Shown here: piece by piece, positions 16,469-27,226 of the stretch
How positions within the stretch are numbered: the first letter of the stretch is position 1
Layout: each line of letters starts with the position of its first letter
Notes under the pieces: generated by a model
Told to the model about the DNA's origin: nothing
The model's input: the letters and a program-made list of their open reading frames with translations, nothing else
Database searches by the model: none
Program-made: the position numbers and the translations under genes
From: Zhouia amylolytica
Lineage (GTDB): Bacteria; Bacteroidota; Bacteroidia; Flavobacteriales; Flavobacteriaceae
Direction of reading: 5' to 3'
DNA length: 64,000 nucleotides
NCBI RefSeq assembly: GCF_900116365.1
Contig: NZ_FPAG01000007.1
Location: 124,001 to 188,000, forward strand

Positions 16469-17533
16469 TTAAGCTCGTTTTTCAAATTCCTGCATTGCTT
16501 GTACTAAGACTTCAACACTGTTAAGAGGAAGTGCATTGTACATAGAAGCTCTGTAACCTCCAACACTTCTGTGTCCATTTAAGCCATTAATGTTAGCCTC
16601 TTTCCAAAGGGAATCAAAGATATCCTTGGTAGTGTCATCTGTCAGGTTAAACGTTGCATTCATGTTTGAACGATCTTCCGTAGCTGCAAAACCTTTAAAT
16701 AATGGGTTTCGGTCTATTTCATCATAGAGAAGATCTGCCTTCTCCTGATTAATTTTTTCGATGGCCTGAATACCACCTAAGTCCTTTAACCACTGTAGCG
16801 TGAGCATCGAAACATAGACAGCGAATACCGGAGGAGTATTAAACATGCTATCCTTGTCTATATGAACCTGGTAGTCAAGCATAGAAGGAATAACTCTTTC
16901 TACTTTTCCTAAAACATCCTCCTTAACAACAACCAAAGTAGTACCAGCTGGTCCCATGTTTTTTTGAGCACCGGCATAAATGACATCATATTTAGAAAAA
17001 TCTCTTTGACAAGAAAAGATATCTGAACTCATATCAGCAACCAATGGAACACCAAAATCATAGTCTTGTTTGATTTGAGTACCAAAAATAGTGTTGTTTG
17101 TAGTTACGTGTAAATAATCCACGTCTGAAGGAACCGAGAATCCTTTTGGAATGTAATTAAAATTTTGATCTTTTGAAGAAGCAACTTCAATGAGTTCGCC
17201 GAATAACTTCGCCTCCTTGATAGCTTTGGAAGCCCATGTCCCGGTATTGAGATATGCAGCTTTTTCATTGAGTAAGTTATAAGCAACATTCAAGAATTGT
17301 GTACTTGCTCCACCTTGTAAAAACAGCGCTTTGTATCCCTTGTTTTCCAACCCAAGAAGTTCTAAGGCAAGGTTTTGAGCATTATCCATTACTTCGATAA
17401 AATTTTTATCGCGATGCGAAATTTCAATAAGAGATAATCCTAACCCGTTAAAATCAATTATTGCTTCTGAAGCTTTTTGAAAAACCTCTTGAGGCAAGAT
17501 GCATGGTCCTGCACTAAAATTATGTTTTTTCAT
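16469..17533 (-). CDS. serC: Phosphoserine aminotransferase
   Basis: 354 residues when started at the ATG at 17531-17533, giving MKKHNFSAGPCILP, the standard SerC opening; the longer frame adds 11 residues without support. The PLP-binding Lys lies in YAGAQKNMGPAG (near residue 190), and QGGASTQFLNVAYN and RSVGGYRASMYNA are family signatures. It transfers an amino group from glutamate to phosphohydroxypyruvate (second step of serine synthesis; also a related step of vitamin B6 synthesis in some bacteria). It is directly upstream of serA, forming a serC-serA operon. Confidence 0.95.
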   Translation of the reverse strand: MKKHNFSAGPCILPQEVFQKASEAIIDFNGLGLSLIEISHRDKNFIEVMDNAQNLALELLGLENKGYKALFLQGGASTQFLNVAYNLLNEKAAYLNTGTWASKAIKEAKLFGELIEVASSKDQNFNYIPKGFSVPSDVDYLHVTTNNTIFGTQIKQDYDFGVPLVADMSSDIFSCQRDFSKYDVIYAGAQKNMGPAGTTLVVVKEDVLGKVERVIPSMLDYQVHIDKDSMFNTPPVFAVYVSMLTLQWLKDLGGIQAIEKINQEKADLLYDEIDRNPLFKGFAATEDRSNMNATFNLTDDTTKDIFDSLWKEANINGLNGHRSVGGYRASMYNALPLNSVEVLVQAMQEFEKRA

Positions 17534-17615
17534 TATAAATAGTTGGTTGTTCGTGAATGCATACAAAGGTGCTAATTAATTCGGGAAAATTTGTTATAAA
17601 CATTTTAGAATTTTG

Positions 17616-18677
17616 TTAAATACGCAACAGAAAATCCATAGTATCCACACCATCTGCATAATCATGTAATTGAGGCTTTTGTGTTTTACCAAAATCTACC
17701 TCATTCTCTAGAATGCCACTACCTACAATACATTGAATTTTATCGCTATCTTGAAGAAGTTTTTCACGAATGGAGTCTAGTGACTTGTATTCTTCATAGA
17801 ATAAAGTGGCGATAGGAGAGGCGTAACTTTCATCTTCCTTGAGCATTAAAAAACCGTTTTCCAGAATATTAAAGAGACTCATTAAGTAAACAGCCTTGTT
17901 GTAATCATAATTATTAGCATACTTTTGATAATCGATCACATTCCTATAGCTATAAATAGCCTTAAAGAAGGAGTCAAAGTTGTAACCTTTTGGGACAAAT
18001 ATTTTGGAGACATTGCGACAACCTAAACCATAGTACCTGAAAATATCTTCTCCAAGGGCTTCCAGTTGTTCTTCGGTCTCATTTCCAGTAAGTACTGCTA
18101 CCGAATTTCTGTTTTTTCTAATAATATTTGGCTTACTCTTAAAATAATAATCAAAATATCTGGCGGTATTGTCACTTCCTGTGGCTATAACTGCATCAAA
18201 ACCTTCAAGCTTCTCCTCCGTAAAAATGATCTTACCCTTAAATTCAGGATTCACATATTCAAGATATTTAGCTAAAAATGGAAGTAAATGTTTGTCGTTA
18301 GATGATAACTTGGCAATCACCGAATGTCCGGAAAGTAAAACAGATAAAAAATCATGAAACCCTACCAGTGGGATATTTCCGGCCATTACGATAGCGACTT
18401 TTTTAGGAGTAACATTTTCAATTACATAATTTGAAAGCCATTGACTTAAATTTTCGTTTGTAAGAGCCTCAGACCATTGAGATAATGCAAAAGAAAGATT
18501 CTCTCTAGTAAACCAACTGTTGTTTTCCTTCGCCAATTTCAATTGATGTTTGAATCCATCAAAAAACAGGTCGTTATGTTCCAGGTTCTCCTTTTTAACA
18601 GGATCTATTTCGATAAATTGATTTAAAAAATCTCCTAGTTTAACAAATGCATCAATCTTGTTGCGAATATCACTCAT
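17616..18677 (-). CDS. LuxC-like acyl-CoA reductase
   Basis: 353 residues resembling the acyl-CoA/acyl-protein reductase (LuxC) family, related to aldehyde dehydrogenases: [21 protein letters not shown] (about 95-115), [22 protein letters not shown], and the active-site region [17 protein letters not shown] with a candidate catalytic Cys near residue 219. The family reduces acyl thioesters to aldehydes with NADPH. There are no other lux genes here. It is divergent from a ferredoxin gene that shares its upstream region and lies upstream of serC. A role in fatty aldehyde or amino-acid-linked reduction is possible but not shown. Confidence 0.8.
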   Translation of the reverse strand: MSDIRNKIDAFVKLGDFLNQFIEIDPVKKENLEHNDLFFDGFKHQLKLAKENNSWFTRENLSFALSQWSEALTNENLSQWLSNYVIENVTPKKVAIVMAGNIPLVGFHDFLSVLLSGHSVIAKLSSNDKHLLPFLAKYLEYVNPEFKGKIIFTEEKLEGFDAVIATGSDNTARYFDYYFKSKPNIIRKNRNSVAVLTGNETEEQLEALGEDIFRYYGLGCRNVSKIFVPKGYNFDSFFKAIYSYRNVIDYQKYANNYDYNKAVYLMSLFNILENGFLMLKEDESYASPIATLFYEEYKSLDSIREKLLQDSDKIQCIVGSGILENEVDFGKTQKPQLHDYADGVDTMDFLLRI

Positions 18678-18681
18678 TATA

Positions 18682-18713
18682 TTTGTTTATGTTTTACTTC
18701 AACAGTATTTTTG
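18682..18713 (+). promoter_or_regulatory. Bacteroidota-type promoter of the ferredoxin gene
   Basis: TTTG (18682-18685), 20 bases, then TATTTTTG (18706-18713) matches the TTG / TAnnTTTG consensus of the primary sigma factor in this phylum. The downstream start codon at 18759 leaves a leader of about 40 bases. Confidence 0.7.
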
Positions 18714-18758
18714 TTCCAGCAAATTTATGGAAATTTAAACGACTCAAAGGAAATTGCT

Positions 18759-19112
18759 ATGGCTATTATAATAACAGATGAATGTATAAATTGTGGTGCT
18801 TGCGAACCTGAGTGCCCAAATACAGCGATATATGAAGGGGCTGACGATTGGAGGTACAGTGATGGGACTTCTTTAACGGGCAATGTTGTTTTACCTAATG
18901 GAAAAGAAGTCAATGCTGATGATGCTCAAACCCCTGTTAGTGATGAAATATATTATATTGTACCTGATAAGTGTACAGAATGTAAAGGATTTCACGAAGA
19001 ACCGCAATGTGCTGCAGTTTGTCCTGTAGATTGTTGTGTACCTGATGATGATCATGTGGAAAGCGAAGAGGAATTACTGGGTAAGCAAAAGTTCATGCAT
19101 CCTGAGGAATAA
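18759..19112 (+). CDS. 4Fe-4S dicluster ferredoxin
   Basis: 117 residues starting [20 protein letters not shown]. Two ferredoxin cluster motifs are present: [13 protein letters not shown] near the start (CxxCxxCxxxCP), and [20 protein letters not shown], with a longer insert between second and third Cys, as in the YfhL/FdxN-like group. The ATG at 18759 has AAAGGA about seven bases upstream; a TTG start at 18711 would lie within the promoter and is rejected. It is a small cytoplasmic electron carrier with two 4Fe-4S clusters. It diverges from the LuxC-like reductase and could supply electrons to it; this link is inference. Confidence 0.92.
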   Translation: MAIIITDECINCGACEPECPNTAIYEGADDWRYSDGTSLTGNVVLPNGKEVNADDAQTPVSDEIYYIVPDKCTECKGFHEEPQCAAVCPVDCCVPDDDHVESEEELLGKQKFMHPEE

Positions 19113-19136
19113 TTAATCAGTAAACTGATAATCTTA

Positions 19137-19165
19137 AATCCCAAGCTAGTTCTTGGGATTTTTTT
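19137..19165 (+). terminator. Hairpin terminator after the ferredoxin gene
   Basis: AATCCCAAG (19137-19145) pairs with CTTGGGATT (19152-19160), followed by TTTTT. Confidence 0.88.
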
Positions 19166-19180
19166 ATGAATAAAATATAG

Positions 19181-19188
19181 TATATTTG
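19181..19188 (+). promoter_or_regulatory. -7 element of the ychF promoter
   Basis: TATATTTG fits the TAnnTTTG consensus exactly and lies 20 bases before the ychF start codon. The matching TTG upstream is not clear. Confidence 0.55.
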
Positions 19189-19208
19189 CGCGTCTAAAAT
19201 TAAAGTGA

Positions 19209-20300
19209 ATGAAAGCAGGAATTGTAGGATTACCGAATGTTGGGAAATCAACATTATTCAATTGTTTGTCGAATGCTAAAGCACAGAGTGCTAACTTTCC
19301 GTTTTGTACCATTGAACCAAACCTTGGGGTGGTAAATGTACCTGATAATCGCCTTCAAAAACTAGAAGAACTAGTGAATCCGGAACGCGTATTGCCTGCA
19401 ACTGTGGAGATTGTAGATATCGCCGGTTTAGTAAGAGGTGCCAGTAAAGGAGAAGGGTTAGGGAACCAGTTCTTAAGCAATATTCGAGAGTGTAATGCGA
19501 TCATTCATGTTTTAAGATGTTTTGATAATGATAATATTGTGCATGTCGATGGGAAGATAAATCCTGTTAGTGATAAAGAGACCATCGACATCGAATTACA
19601 ATTAAAAGATCTTGAAACCGTAGAGAAGCGATTAGATAAAGTGAATCGTGCAGCAAAAAGTGGTGACAAAGATGCAATAAAAGAAAAAAGTCTACTCGAA
19701 CGTTTTAAAGAGGCTTTGGAAAGTGGTATTTCTGCACGTGCAGTTGAATTAAGTGATGAGGAAGAGGAGTTGGCTAAAGGTTTTCAATTGTTAACCGCAA
19801 AACCTATCTTATACGTGTGTAATGTAGATGAGGGGGCAGCCAAGGATGGAAATGATTATGTAGAGCAAGTGAAAGAAGCGGTAAAGGATGAAAATGCAGA
19901 AATTATTGTATTGGCAGTTGCAACCGAAGCTGACATCGCTGAACTTGAAACTTATGAGGAAAGAGAAATGTTTCTGGATGATTTGGGTCTGGAAGAGCCC
20001 GGAGTTTCTAAACTAATCCGTGCGGCATATAAATTACTTGATTTACAAACTTATTTTACGGCAGGAGTCAAAGAAGTTCGGGCATGGACTGTTCCTGTTG
20101 GAGCAACCGCTCCACAAGCTGCTGGTGTGATACATACAGATTTTGAAAAGGGATTCATCAGAGCAGAGGTGATAGGATATAACGATTACGTTGAATATGG
20201 CAGCGAATCTAAAGTGAAAGAGGCAGGTAAAATGAGAGTTGAAGGTAAAGAATACATCGTGAAAGACGGCGATGTAATGCACTTCCGTTTCAACGTTTAA
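19209..20300 (+). CDS. ychF: Redox-regulated ATPase YchF
   Basis: 363 residues, the usual length. The G1 loop GLPNVGKST is at 7-15, [20 protein letters not shown] carries G3, and the nucleotide specificity motif is CNVDEGA in place of the GTPase NKxD, which gives YchF its preference for ATP. The C-terminal TGS domain contains [15 protein letters not shown] and ends in VMHFRFNV. YchF binds ribosomes and modulates stress response and translation in the cytoplasm. A single gene between terminator and EamA gene. Confidence 0.95.
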   Translation: MKAGIVGLPNVGKSTLFNCLSNAKAQSANFPFCTIEPNLGVVNVPDNRLQKLEELVNPERVLPATVEIVDIAGLVRGASKGEGLGNQFLSNIRECNAIIHVLRCFDNDNIVHVDGKINPVSDKETIDIELQLKDLETVEKRLDKVNRAAKSGDKDAIKEKSLLERFKEALESGISARAVELSDEEEELAKGFQLLTAKPILYVCNVDEGAAKDGNDYVEQVKEAVKDENAEIIVLAVATEADIAELETYEEREMFLDDLGLEEPGVSKLIRAAYKLLDLQTYFTAGVKEVRAWTVPVGATAPQAAGVIHTDFEKGFIRAEVIGYNDYVEYGSESKVKEAGKMRVEGKEYIVKDGDVMHFRFNV

Positions 20301-20382
20301 GATAATCTTTAACTATCTGACTATCGTATAATAGTTATAGAGATTACAGTGATATCATAAAGAGGTATGTATTTTTGCTCCT

Positions 20383-21300
20383 ATGTTTAAAAGCAACAAT
20401 ACATACCTCGCTGTTTTTATAGGTATTTTAGGAGTAGTCTTTTTCTCTGCAAAGGCAGTAATGGTTAAGCTGGCCTATCAGTACGATGTTTCATCTGTGA
20501 ATCTGTTAATGTTCAGAATGCTTTTTGCATTACCGTGCTATGTGGTAGTTCTATATTTTATACAAAGCAGGAAGCGAGTAAAGTCTCCTGTAAATTTCAG
20601 GGATGTCCTCTGGTTGCTTTTTTTTGGGTTCATTGGTTACTACCTGGCTAGTTATTTCGATTTTTTAGGGTTGCAATATATCAAGGCGAGCATTGAGCGT
20701 GTTATTTTATTTATTTACCCCACCATAGTTGTATTGCTTTCTGCGATTTTCCTCAAGAGAAAAATCAATGCGTTGCAAATATTGGCGATTGTAATTACCT
20801 ATATAGGTGTTTTTGTAGCCTTCTGGGATGAATTTAAAATAGAAGGGACTGAATTTTTAATAGGAGCCGGGCTGATTTTTTTAAGTGCACTTACATATGC
20901 TTCATATCTTACCGGAAGCGATTTTTTAATACCAAAGTTCGGAGTATTGCGTTTTACTTCCTATGCCATGATTATTGCTTGCATCTGCGTATTGGCTCAT
21001 TACTTTATTATTGAAGAAACTTCTTTGTTTGGTTATCATGAGAATGTATATTGGCTAGGATTGGCAATGGCAATTCTCTCTACCGTAATACCTTCCTTTA
21101 TGGTCTCTTATTGTATAAAAGAGATTGGAGCTTCTAATTTTTCCATTTTGGGTAGTTTAGGGCCCGTTTCCACCATTATATTGGCAAATATTTTTTTGGG
21201 AGAAAGGTTTTCTACTCTTCAAATGGGAGGAACACTTATTGTAATCTTTGGGGTGGTCATAATCTCTTTCCAAAAGAATGTTAAAACAGTAAAAAAATGA
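20383..21300 (+). CDS. DMT-family transporter with two EamA domains
   Basis: 305 residues with about ten membrane helices and two EamA halves (roughly 8-145 and 160-295). The first half has VVFFSAKAVMVKLAY and the second ends in FLGERFSTLQMGGTLIVIFGVV, typical of DMT exporters. The substrate (an amino acid, sugar or metabolite) cannot be told. A TATTTTTG element lies only six bases before the ATG, so if it is the real -7 box the transcript would be almost leaderless; a matching TTG was not found. It lies between ychF and parE on the same strand with short spacing. Confidence 0.88.
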   Translation: MFKSNNTYLAVFIGILGVVFFSAKAVMVKLAYQYDVSSVNLLMFRMLFALPCYVVVLYFIQSRKRVKSPVNFRDVLWLLFFGFIGYYLASYFDFLGLQYIKASIERVILFIYPTIVVLLSAIFLKRKINALQILAIVITYIGVFVAFWDEFKIEGTEFLIGAGLIFLSALTYASYLTGSDFLIPKFGVLRFTSYAMIIACICVLAHYFIIEETSLFGYHENVYWLGLAMAILSTVIPSFMVSYCIKEIGASNFSILGSLGPVSTIILANIFLGERFSTLQMGGTLIVIFGVVIISFQKNVKTVKK

Positions 21301-21433
21301 GCCGCTCATAACTGGTTGATTTACATTATTTAACTTTTATTTTAATAACCTTGTTAATTACTTTAACTATCGGATATTTTATTTTTACAGTTGTTATAGT
21401 ATATTAGCGATTGTACACGAAATCCCTTTATTT

Positions 21434-23293
21434 ATGGCTGACACTACTCAATATACCGAAGATAATATTCGTTCGTTAGACTGGAAGGAACATATTCGTA
21501 TGCGTCCCGGAATGTATATTGGTAAATTAGGAGATGGGTCTTCAGCTGATGACGGTATTTATATACTGTTAAAAGAAGTTTTAGATAATAGTATTGATGA
21601 ATACGTCATGGGGGCCGGAAAAACCATTGAGATATCTGTCCAGGGCGAAAAAGTCATTGTGCGTGATTACGGTAGAGGGATACCGCTGGGAAAAGTAGTA
21701 GATGTTGTATCTAAGATGAATACTGGTGGAAAGTACGACACCAGGGCGTTTAAAAAATCAGTAGGTCTTAACGGTGTTGGTACCAAGGCGGTAAATGCCT
21801 TGTCGAATTATTTCAGGGTAGAATCTACCAGAGATGGTAAATCAAAATCTGCCGAATTTGAAAGAGGTGAGTTGACTAATGAAGAAGAACTTGATGAAAC
21901 TTCAAGAAGAAGAGGTACGAAAATAACGTTTATTCCTGATGACACCATATTCAAACATTATAAGTTTCGCAATGAGTATATAGAGAAAATGTTACGAAAC
22001 TATGTGTACCTGAATCCAGGATTAACCATAGTTTTTAATGGTGAAAAATATTATTCAGAAAATGGTCTTAAAGACCTCCTTCAGGATAATACTAATGTTG
22101 ATGATATTCTATATCCGATTATTCACCTGAAAGGGGAAGATATAGAGGTAGCAATAACACATAGTAAAACCCAATATAGTGAAGAGTACCATTCTTTTGT
22201 TAATGGACAAAACACAACTCAGGGTGGTACCCATTTAGCGGCATTCAGAGAAGCTGTAGTGAAAACAGTTCGAGATTTTTACGGTAAAAATTACGATGCT
22301 TCAGATGTAAGGAAATCTATCATAGCTGCAATTTCGATAAAAGTAATGGAACCAGTATTTGAAAGTCAGACCAAAACAAAGCTGGGTTCTACCGATATGG
22401 GAGGTAACCTGCCTACGGTACGTACTTTTATAAATGATTTTGTAGGGACACATCTGGATAACTTTTTGCATAAGAATCCGGAAACGGCTGAAAAATTGCA
22501 ACGTAAAATATTGCAGGCCGAACGAGAACGTAAAGAGTTATCCGGTATAAGAAAACTTGCGAAAGAACGTGCAAAAAAGGCTAGCTTGCATAATAAGAAG
22601 TTGAGAGACTGCAGGGTTCACTTGGGCGATATGAAAAAGGACAGAAGGCTTGATACCACTTTATTTATTACAGAGGGGGACTCGGCATCCGGTTCAATCA
22701 CTAAATCCAGAGATGTAAACACTCAGGCAGTCTTTAGTTTACGAGGTAAACCATTGAACTCTTATGGAATGTCTAAAAAGATTGTTTATGAAAATGAAGA
22801 GTTCAATCTATTACAAGCTGCACTTAATATCGAAGAATCTTTAGAAGATTTAAGATACAATAATATTGTAATTGCTACCGATGCCGATGTAGATGGAATG
22901 CACATTCGATTATTGTTGATTACATTTTTCTTACAGTTTTTTCCCGAACTGATTAAAGAAGGACATTTATACATATTACAAACACCCCTGTTTAGAGTTC
23001 GTAATAAGAAAGAGACTATATATTGTTATAGTGAAACGGAAAGAAGGGAAGCAGTTGAAAAATTAAAAGGAAAACCAGAGATAACTCGATTTAAGGGTTT
23101 GGGTGAAATCTCGCCAGACGAATTCCAACACTTCATAGGTGATGACATCCGTTTAGAACCTGTAATGCTAGACAAAGCAATGTCTATCGAAAAGCTTTTA
23201 GAGTTCTATATGGGTAAGAACACGCCGGACAGACAAGAGTTTATCATAAACAACCTTAAGGTTGAATTGGATGTAATTGAAGAAAAAGCCTAA
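21434..23293 (+). CDS. parE: DNA topoisomerase IV subunit B
   Basis: 619 residues. GHKL ATPase half: [20 protein letters not shown] and the loop [20 protein letters not shown] half: E414 in EGDSASG, and D483, D485 and D487 in [10 protein letters not shown]. Length and the short insert-free TOPRIM region match flavobacterial ParE rather than GyrB, and parC follows after 33 bases. Together they form the enzyme that decatenates daughter chromosomes using ATP. No sign of truncation. Confidence 0.92.
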   Translation: MADTTQYTEDNIRSLDWKEHIRMRPGMYIGKLGDGSSADDGIYILLKEVLDNSIDEYVMGAGKTIEISVQGEKVIVRDYGRGIPLGKVVDVVSKMNTGGKYDTRAFKKSVGLNGVGTKAVNALSNYFRVESTRDGKSKSAEFERGELTNEEELDETSRRRGTKITFIPDDTIFKHYKFRNEYIEKMLRNYVYLNPGLTIVFNGEKYYSENGLKDLLQDNTNVDDILYPIIHLKGEDIEVAITHSKTQYSEEYHSFVNGQNTTQGGTHLAAFREAVVKTVRDFYGKNYDASDVRKSIIAAISIKVMEPVFESQTKTKLGSTDMGGNLPTVRTFINDFVGTHLDNFLHKNPETAEKLQRKILQAERERKELSGIRKLAKERAKKASLHNKKLRDCRVHLGDMKKDRRLDTTLFITEGDSASGSITKSRDVNTQAVFSLRGKPLNSYGMSKKIVYENEEFNLLQAALNIEESLEDLRYNNIVIATDADVDGMHIRLLLITFFLQFFPELIKEGHLYILQTPLFRVRNKKETIYCYSETERREAVEKLKGKPEITRFKGLGEISPDEFQHFIGDDIRLEPVMLDKAMSIEKLLEFYMGKNTPDRQEFIINNLKVELDVIEEKA

Positions 23294-23326
23294 TCATTAA
23301 CCACTAAATAAAATCGATTTTCTTTC

Positions 23327-25939
23327 ATGGATGAAAATCAAGAATTGAACGGACACGCAGAAAATGAATCTCCAGATACTATTACTCGGGTAACGGGTAT
23401 GTATAAAGATTGGTTTCTGGATTATGCATCATATGTAATACTGGAAAGAGCAGTTCCTGCCATTGAGGACGGTTTTAAACCGGTTCAGCGAAGAATCATG
23501 CATGCCCTAAAAGAACTCGATGATGGCCGCTACAACAAAGTGGCTAACATAGTGGGACATACTATGCAATACCACCCCCATGGTGATGCCAGTATTGCCG
23601 ATGCCATGGTTCAGATTGGACAAAAAGATCTTTTGATAGACACTCAAGGAAACTGGGGTAACATACTCACAGGAGATAGTGCGGCGGCTTCAAGGTATAT
23701 AGAAGCTCGATTGTCTAAATTTGCGCTTGATGTCGTGTTTAGTCCAAAAGTTACGGAATGGCAACTAAGCTATGATGGTCGTAAAAATGAACCCATAAAT
23801 TTACCAGTAAAATTTCCCCTGCTTTTAGCTCAGGGTGCAGAAGGGATTGCCGTAGGTTTATCAACTAAAATTCTACCTCATAATTTTTGCGAACTGATTG
23901 ATGCTTCTGTAAAATATTTGAAAGGTAAAAAATTTACAATTCTTCCTGATTTTCCGACGGGAGGGATTATGGATGCAAGTAATTATAATGACGGTGAACG
24001 TGGAGGGAAAGTAAGGGTGCGAGCCAAAATTTCTCAATATGATAAAAACACGCTGGTAATTAACGAAATACCTTATGGCACTACAACCACTTCTTTAATA
24101 GATTCTATCCTGAAAGCCAATGACAAGGGGAAGATAAAAATTAAAAAAATAGAGGATAATACAGCTGCCGAAGTTGAAATTCTGGTGCATTTGCCAAATG
24201 GGATCTCACCCGATAAAACCATTGATGCGCTTTATGCATTTACAAATTGTGAAAATTCAATTTCTCCACTAGGTTGTATAATTATTGATAATAAACCTCA
24301 TTTCATGGGGGTTTCTGAAATGTTACGTCGCTCTGCGGATCATACAGTAGATCTTTTAAAGCAGGAACTGGAAATCCAATTAAGTGAATTGGAGGAAAAA
24401 TGGCATTTTGCTTCCCTGGAAAGAATTTTTATTGAAAACAGGATCTATAGAGACATAGAAGAAGAGGAAACCTGGGAGGGAGTAATCTCGGCTATTGATA
24501 AAGGCCTGAAACCGCATGTAAAACATTTAAAGCGTGAGGTAACAACTGACGATATTACGCGCTTAACGGAAATCAGGATAAAAAGAATCTCTAAGTTTGA
24601 TATTGACAAAGCTCAACAACTTATTGATTCATTGGAAGATGAAATAGAGAAGGTAAAGTATAACTTAAATAATTTGATACCGTTTACCATCGATTATTTC
24701 TCGACCTTAAAAAATAAATACGGAGAAGGAAGAGAGCGTAAGACAGAGATTCGCCTATTCGAGGATATAGAGGCTACCAAGGTAGTGATTCGTAACTCTA
24801 AATTATATGTAAACAGGGAAGAAGGTTTTATAGGTACGTCTCTCAAGAAAAATGAATACGTCTGTGATTGTAGCGACATTGATGATGTTATTGTATTTAC
24901 GCAAGAAGGTAAAATGATCGTAAGTAAGGTGGCAGACAAAACCTATGTAGGTAAAAACATTATCCATGTGGCAATCTTTAAAAAGAAAGATAAACGCACC
25001 ACCTATAATATGATTTACCGTGATGGTAAGGGTGGAGCGAGTTACGTGAAGCGATTTAATGTTACAAGTGTCACCAGAGACCGTGAATATGATCTAACAA
25101 ACGGTAAAGTCGCTTCAGTAGTTAGTTATTTCTCGGCCAACCCGAATGGGGAAGCCGAAGTTGTTACTATACATTTAAGACAGGCTGGTAGTATTAAGAA
25201 ATTAAAATGGGATCTTGACTTTTCGGATATTCTGATTAAGGGTAGAAACTCTAAAGGAAATGTAGTGACTAAATATGCTGTAAAACGAATCGAACTTAAA
25301 GAAAAAGGTGTATCAACACTTAAACCACGTAAAATTTGGTTTGATGATGTGGTACAACGCTTAAATGTTGATGGAAGAGGGGAATTATTAGGAGAGTTTA
25401 GAGCCACAGATAAACTTCTTGTAGTAAATCAAGACGGTGAAGTAAAAACAATAGCGCCGGAATTAACAACCCATTTTGACTCCAACATGATCCTGCTCGA
25501 AAAGTGGCAACCTGAAAAACCAATTTCAGTCATTTATTTTGATGGAAATAAAGAACGTTACTATGTTAAGCGCTTCTTAATAGAGAATGGAAACAAAGAG
25601 GAATTGGTGATTTCTGATCATCCTAAATCCAATTTAGAAATTATTTTGACCGATTGGAGACCAATGGTGGAAATAGAATTTGTGAAACCTAGAGGTAAAG
25701 ACCCAATCCCAAATTTAGAGGTTGATTTAGAAGATTTTATAGCCATTAAAGGAATTAAAGCTTTAGGTAATCAATTGACTGCCGATAAAATTCGTCAAAT
25801 TAACAGATTAGATCCATTACCCTACGAGGAACCTGAAATAGTACCTGCCGAAGCTATGGAAGTCATAGAAGAAGAAGAGGTGCATGAAGATAAAGAAAAT
25901 TCAGAAGGAGAGTCACAAACATCTATAGAATTTGAATAA
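23327..25939 (+). CDS. parC: DNA topoisomerase IV subunit A
   Basis: 870 residues. The catalytic Tyr is Y124 in AASRYIEARL; RRIMHALKEL and HTMQYHPHGD come before it as in all type IIA A subunits. The C-terminal half holds the blades of a beta pinwheel (for example VVNQDGEVKTIAPE) and ends in an acidic tail rich in Glu (from about residue 845). No clear GyrA box is visible. It cuts and rejoins DNA with ParE. It is encoded 33 bases downstream of parE; a strong terminator follows. Confidence 0.92.
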   Translation: MDENQELNGHAENESPDTITRVTGMYKDWFLDYASYVILERAVPAIEDGFKPVQRRIMHALKELDDGRYNKVANIVGHTMQYHPHGDASIADAMVQIGQKDLLIDTQGNWGNILTGDSAAASRYIEARLSKFALDVVFSPKVTEWQLSYDGRKNEPINLPVKFPLLLAQGAEGIAVGLSTKILPHNFCELIDASVKYLKGKKFTILPDFPTGGIMDASNYNDGERGGKVRVRAKISQYDKNTLVINEIPYGTTTTSLIDSILKANDKGKIKIKKIEDNTAAEVEILVHLPNGISPDKTIDALYAFTNCENSISPLGCIIIDNKPHFMGVSEMLRRSADHTVDLLKQELEIQLSELEEKWHFASLERIFIENRIYRDIEEEETWEGVISAIDKGLKPHVKHLKREVTTDDITRLTEIRIKRISKFDIDKAQQLIDSLEDEIEKVKYNLNNLIPFTIDYFSTLKNKYGEGRERKTEIRLFEDIEATKVVIRNSKLYVNREEGFIGTSLKKNEYVCDCSDIDDVIVFTQEGKMIVSKVADKTYVGKNIIHVAIFKKKDKRTTYNMIYRDGKGGASYVKRFNVTSVTRDREYDLTNGKVASVVSYFSANPNGEAEVVTIHLRQAGSIKKLKWDLDFSDILIKGRNSKGNVVTKYAVKRIELKEKGVSTLKPRKIWFDDVVQRLNVDGRGELLGEFRATDKLLVVNQDGEVKTIAPELTTHFDSNMILLEKWQPEKPISVIYFDGNKERYYVKRFLIENGNKEELVISDHPKSNLEIILTDWRPMVEIEFVKPRGKDPIPNLEVDLEDFIAIKGIKALGNQLTADKIRQINRLDPLPYEEPEIVPAEAMEVIEEEEVHEDKENSEGESQTSIEFE

Positions 25940-25943
25940 AAAT

Positions 25944-25961
25944 AAGCGCCTAATGGCGCTT
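25944..25961. terminator. Hairpin terminator between parC and the convergent TerC gene
   Basis: AAGCGCC (25944-25950), loop TAAT, GGCGCTT (25955-25961), then a T run for the plus strand; A-rich flank on the other side. Confidence 0.85.
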
Positions 25962-25965
25962 TTTT

Positions 25966-26781
25966 TTATTCGTTGTTTTTTCTGTTTTCAGTAACTGCAA
26001 TTTTCTTTTTAAGCTTCATATTCAGAAATTCCACAAGTAATGAAAAGGCTATTGCAAAATAGAGATACCCTTTGGGAATAGCACCTATTTCCTGACCGAA
26101 TACTACAGCATGTGATAAATGTGCAGCTTCAGCAATTAGCATAAATCCGATAAGGATCAGAAAAGAAAGGGCCAATAATTGCATGGATGGATGCTTGTTG
26201 ATAAAGACTCGTATAGGATTGGCAAAGACCATCATGATAATTATAGAAATCACGACAGCTATAATCATTAAAATAAGAGCATCAGTCGGTTTAGATCCAA
26301 TACCATTAGTCATTCCCACTGCCGTCAATATCGAATCTATTGAGAAAATAAAGTCAATGATAACAATTTGAAATATTGCCTTTGATAATTTTGTAATATT
26401 TTTTGATTTAAGGACCGCCTCATCGTGTTCAGGAATCTCTACCTTTTCATGAATTTCAGATGTACTTTTGTACAGCAGGAACAATCCTCCTAATAAGAGA
26501 ATTATGGCTTGCCCACTTACACCCATGGTTAACCAGGTAGTGTCAATATGATAAAAAGGCTCTTTGAGCCCTACTAAATAAGAAACCGCAAACAGTAATA
26601 TAATACGCTGAACCATAGCTAATAACAGCCCCCAATTTGTAGCTTTTCTTTGGTGTTCTTTGGGTAACTTATTGGCTACTATCGAAATGAAAACAATATT
26701 GTCGATTCCGAGTACGATCTCTAAAAAGGTAAGCGTTAAAAGTGCAACCCAAGCGTCTACACTGGTTAGAATTTCAAACAT
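25966..26781 (-). CDS. TerC-family integral membrane protein
   Basis: 271 residues with about seven membrane helices. Family motifs are LTFLEIVLGIDNIVFISI near the start and DFIFSIDSILTAVGMT in the second half, each with acidic residues inside a helix, as in TerC/Alx/YkoY proteins. Members of this family export manganese or secure metal supply to secreted enzymes; others accompany tellurite resistance genes, which are absent here. Inner membrane. It begins two bases before the end of a small lipoprotein gene upstream, so the two are likely one transcript. Confidence 0.9.
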   Translation of the reverse strand: MFEILTSVDAWVALLTLTFLEIVLGIDNIVFISIVANKLPKEHQRKATNWGLLLAMVQRIILLFAVSYLVGLKEPFYHIDTTWLTMGVSGQAIILLLGGLFLLYKSTSEIHEKVEIPEHDEAVLKSKNITKLSKAIFQIVIIDFIFSIDSILTAVGMTNGIGSKPTDALILMIIAVVISIIIMMVFANPIRVFINKHPSMQLLALSFLILIGFMLIAEAAHLSHAVVFGQEIGAIPKGYLYFAIAFSLLVEFLNMKLKKKIAVTENRKNNE

Positions 26782-26782
26782 A

Positions 26783-27160
26783 TTAATTGATTTTTATAGC
26801 AGTTCCTTTCTGTTTGTTCTTTGAGTCTCCAACAAGAGAATATTCAAAGGTATACGCGTCCTCTGAAGTCTTAAGAATTTTAATGTGTACAGCTTTTTTA
26901 TCCGAATTAGATTTCGGATTAAGTTTACGAACTACAAACTCACAATCATTGATCCACTTAACGCTGTTCGTATCCACCTTACCTTCTACATATTCGAATT
27001 CAAGACTGTCAGTTCGAGTGAATTTATTAACGTGTTCTTCTCCATTAACTGTATAGTGAAATTCAAATTCACCCGTTTTGAAATCCGAACACTCTCTCTG
27101 AACACTATAACAAGAAATAAATAAGGGGATAAAAGTAAGTAGTAGTAATAATTTCTTCAT
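26783..27160 (-). CDS. Small hypothetical lipoprotein
   Basis: The start ATG at 27158-27160 gives MKKLLLLLTFIPLFIS-C17, a clear lipoprotein signal; the upstream Met would put 12 polar residues ahead of it. The mature part (about 108 residues) is beta-rich with FKTGEFEFHYTVNGEEH and ends in KNKQKGTAIKIN; no domain is recognised. Similar short proteins are found in flavobacteria downstream of topoisomerase genes. It is expected to be lipid-anchored in the cell envelope. It ends two bases before the TerC start. Confidence 0.7.
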   Translation of the reverse strand: MKKLLLLLTFIPLFISCYSVQRECSDFKTGEFEFHYTVNGEEHVNKFTRTDSLEFEYVEGKVDTNSVKWINDCEFVVRKLNPKSNSDKKAVHIKILKTSEDAYTFEYSLVGDSKNKQKGTAIKIN

Positions 27161-27226
27161 TGTGGATCTTTTGTTTTGAATTTCAAAAATAAGCAATAAA
27201 CGAGGAATATGAATTGGTTGGAGCTG

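Noticed and set aside
17616-18677. Part of a bioluminescence operon
   Set aside because: No luxA, B, D or E genes; the LuxC-like family is widespread without luminescence.
25966-26781. Tellurite resistance gene
   Set aside because: TerC-type proteins are common outside ter clusters and no terA, B, D or E genes are present.
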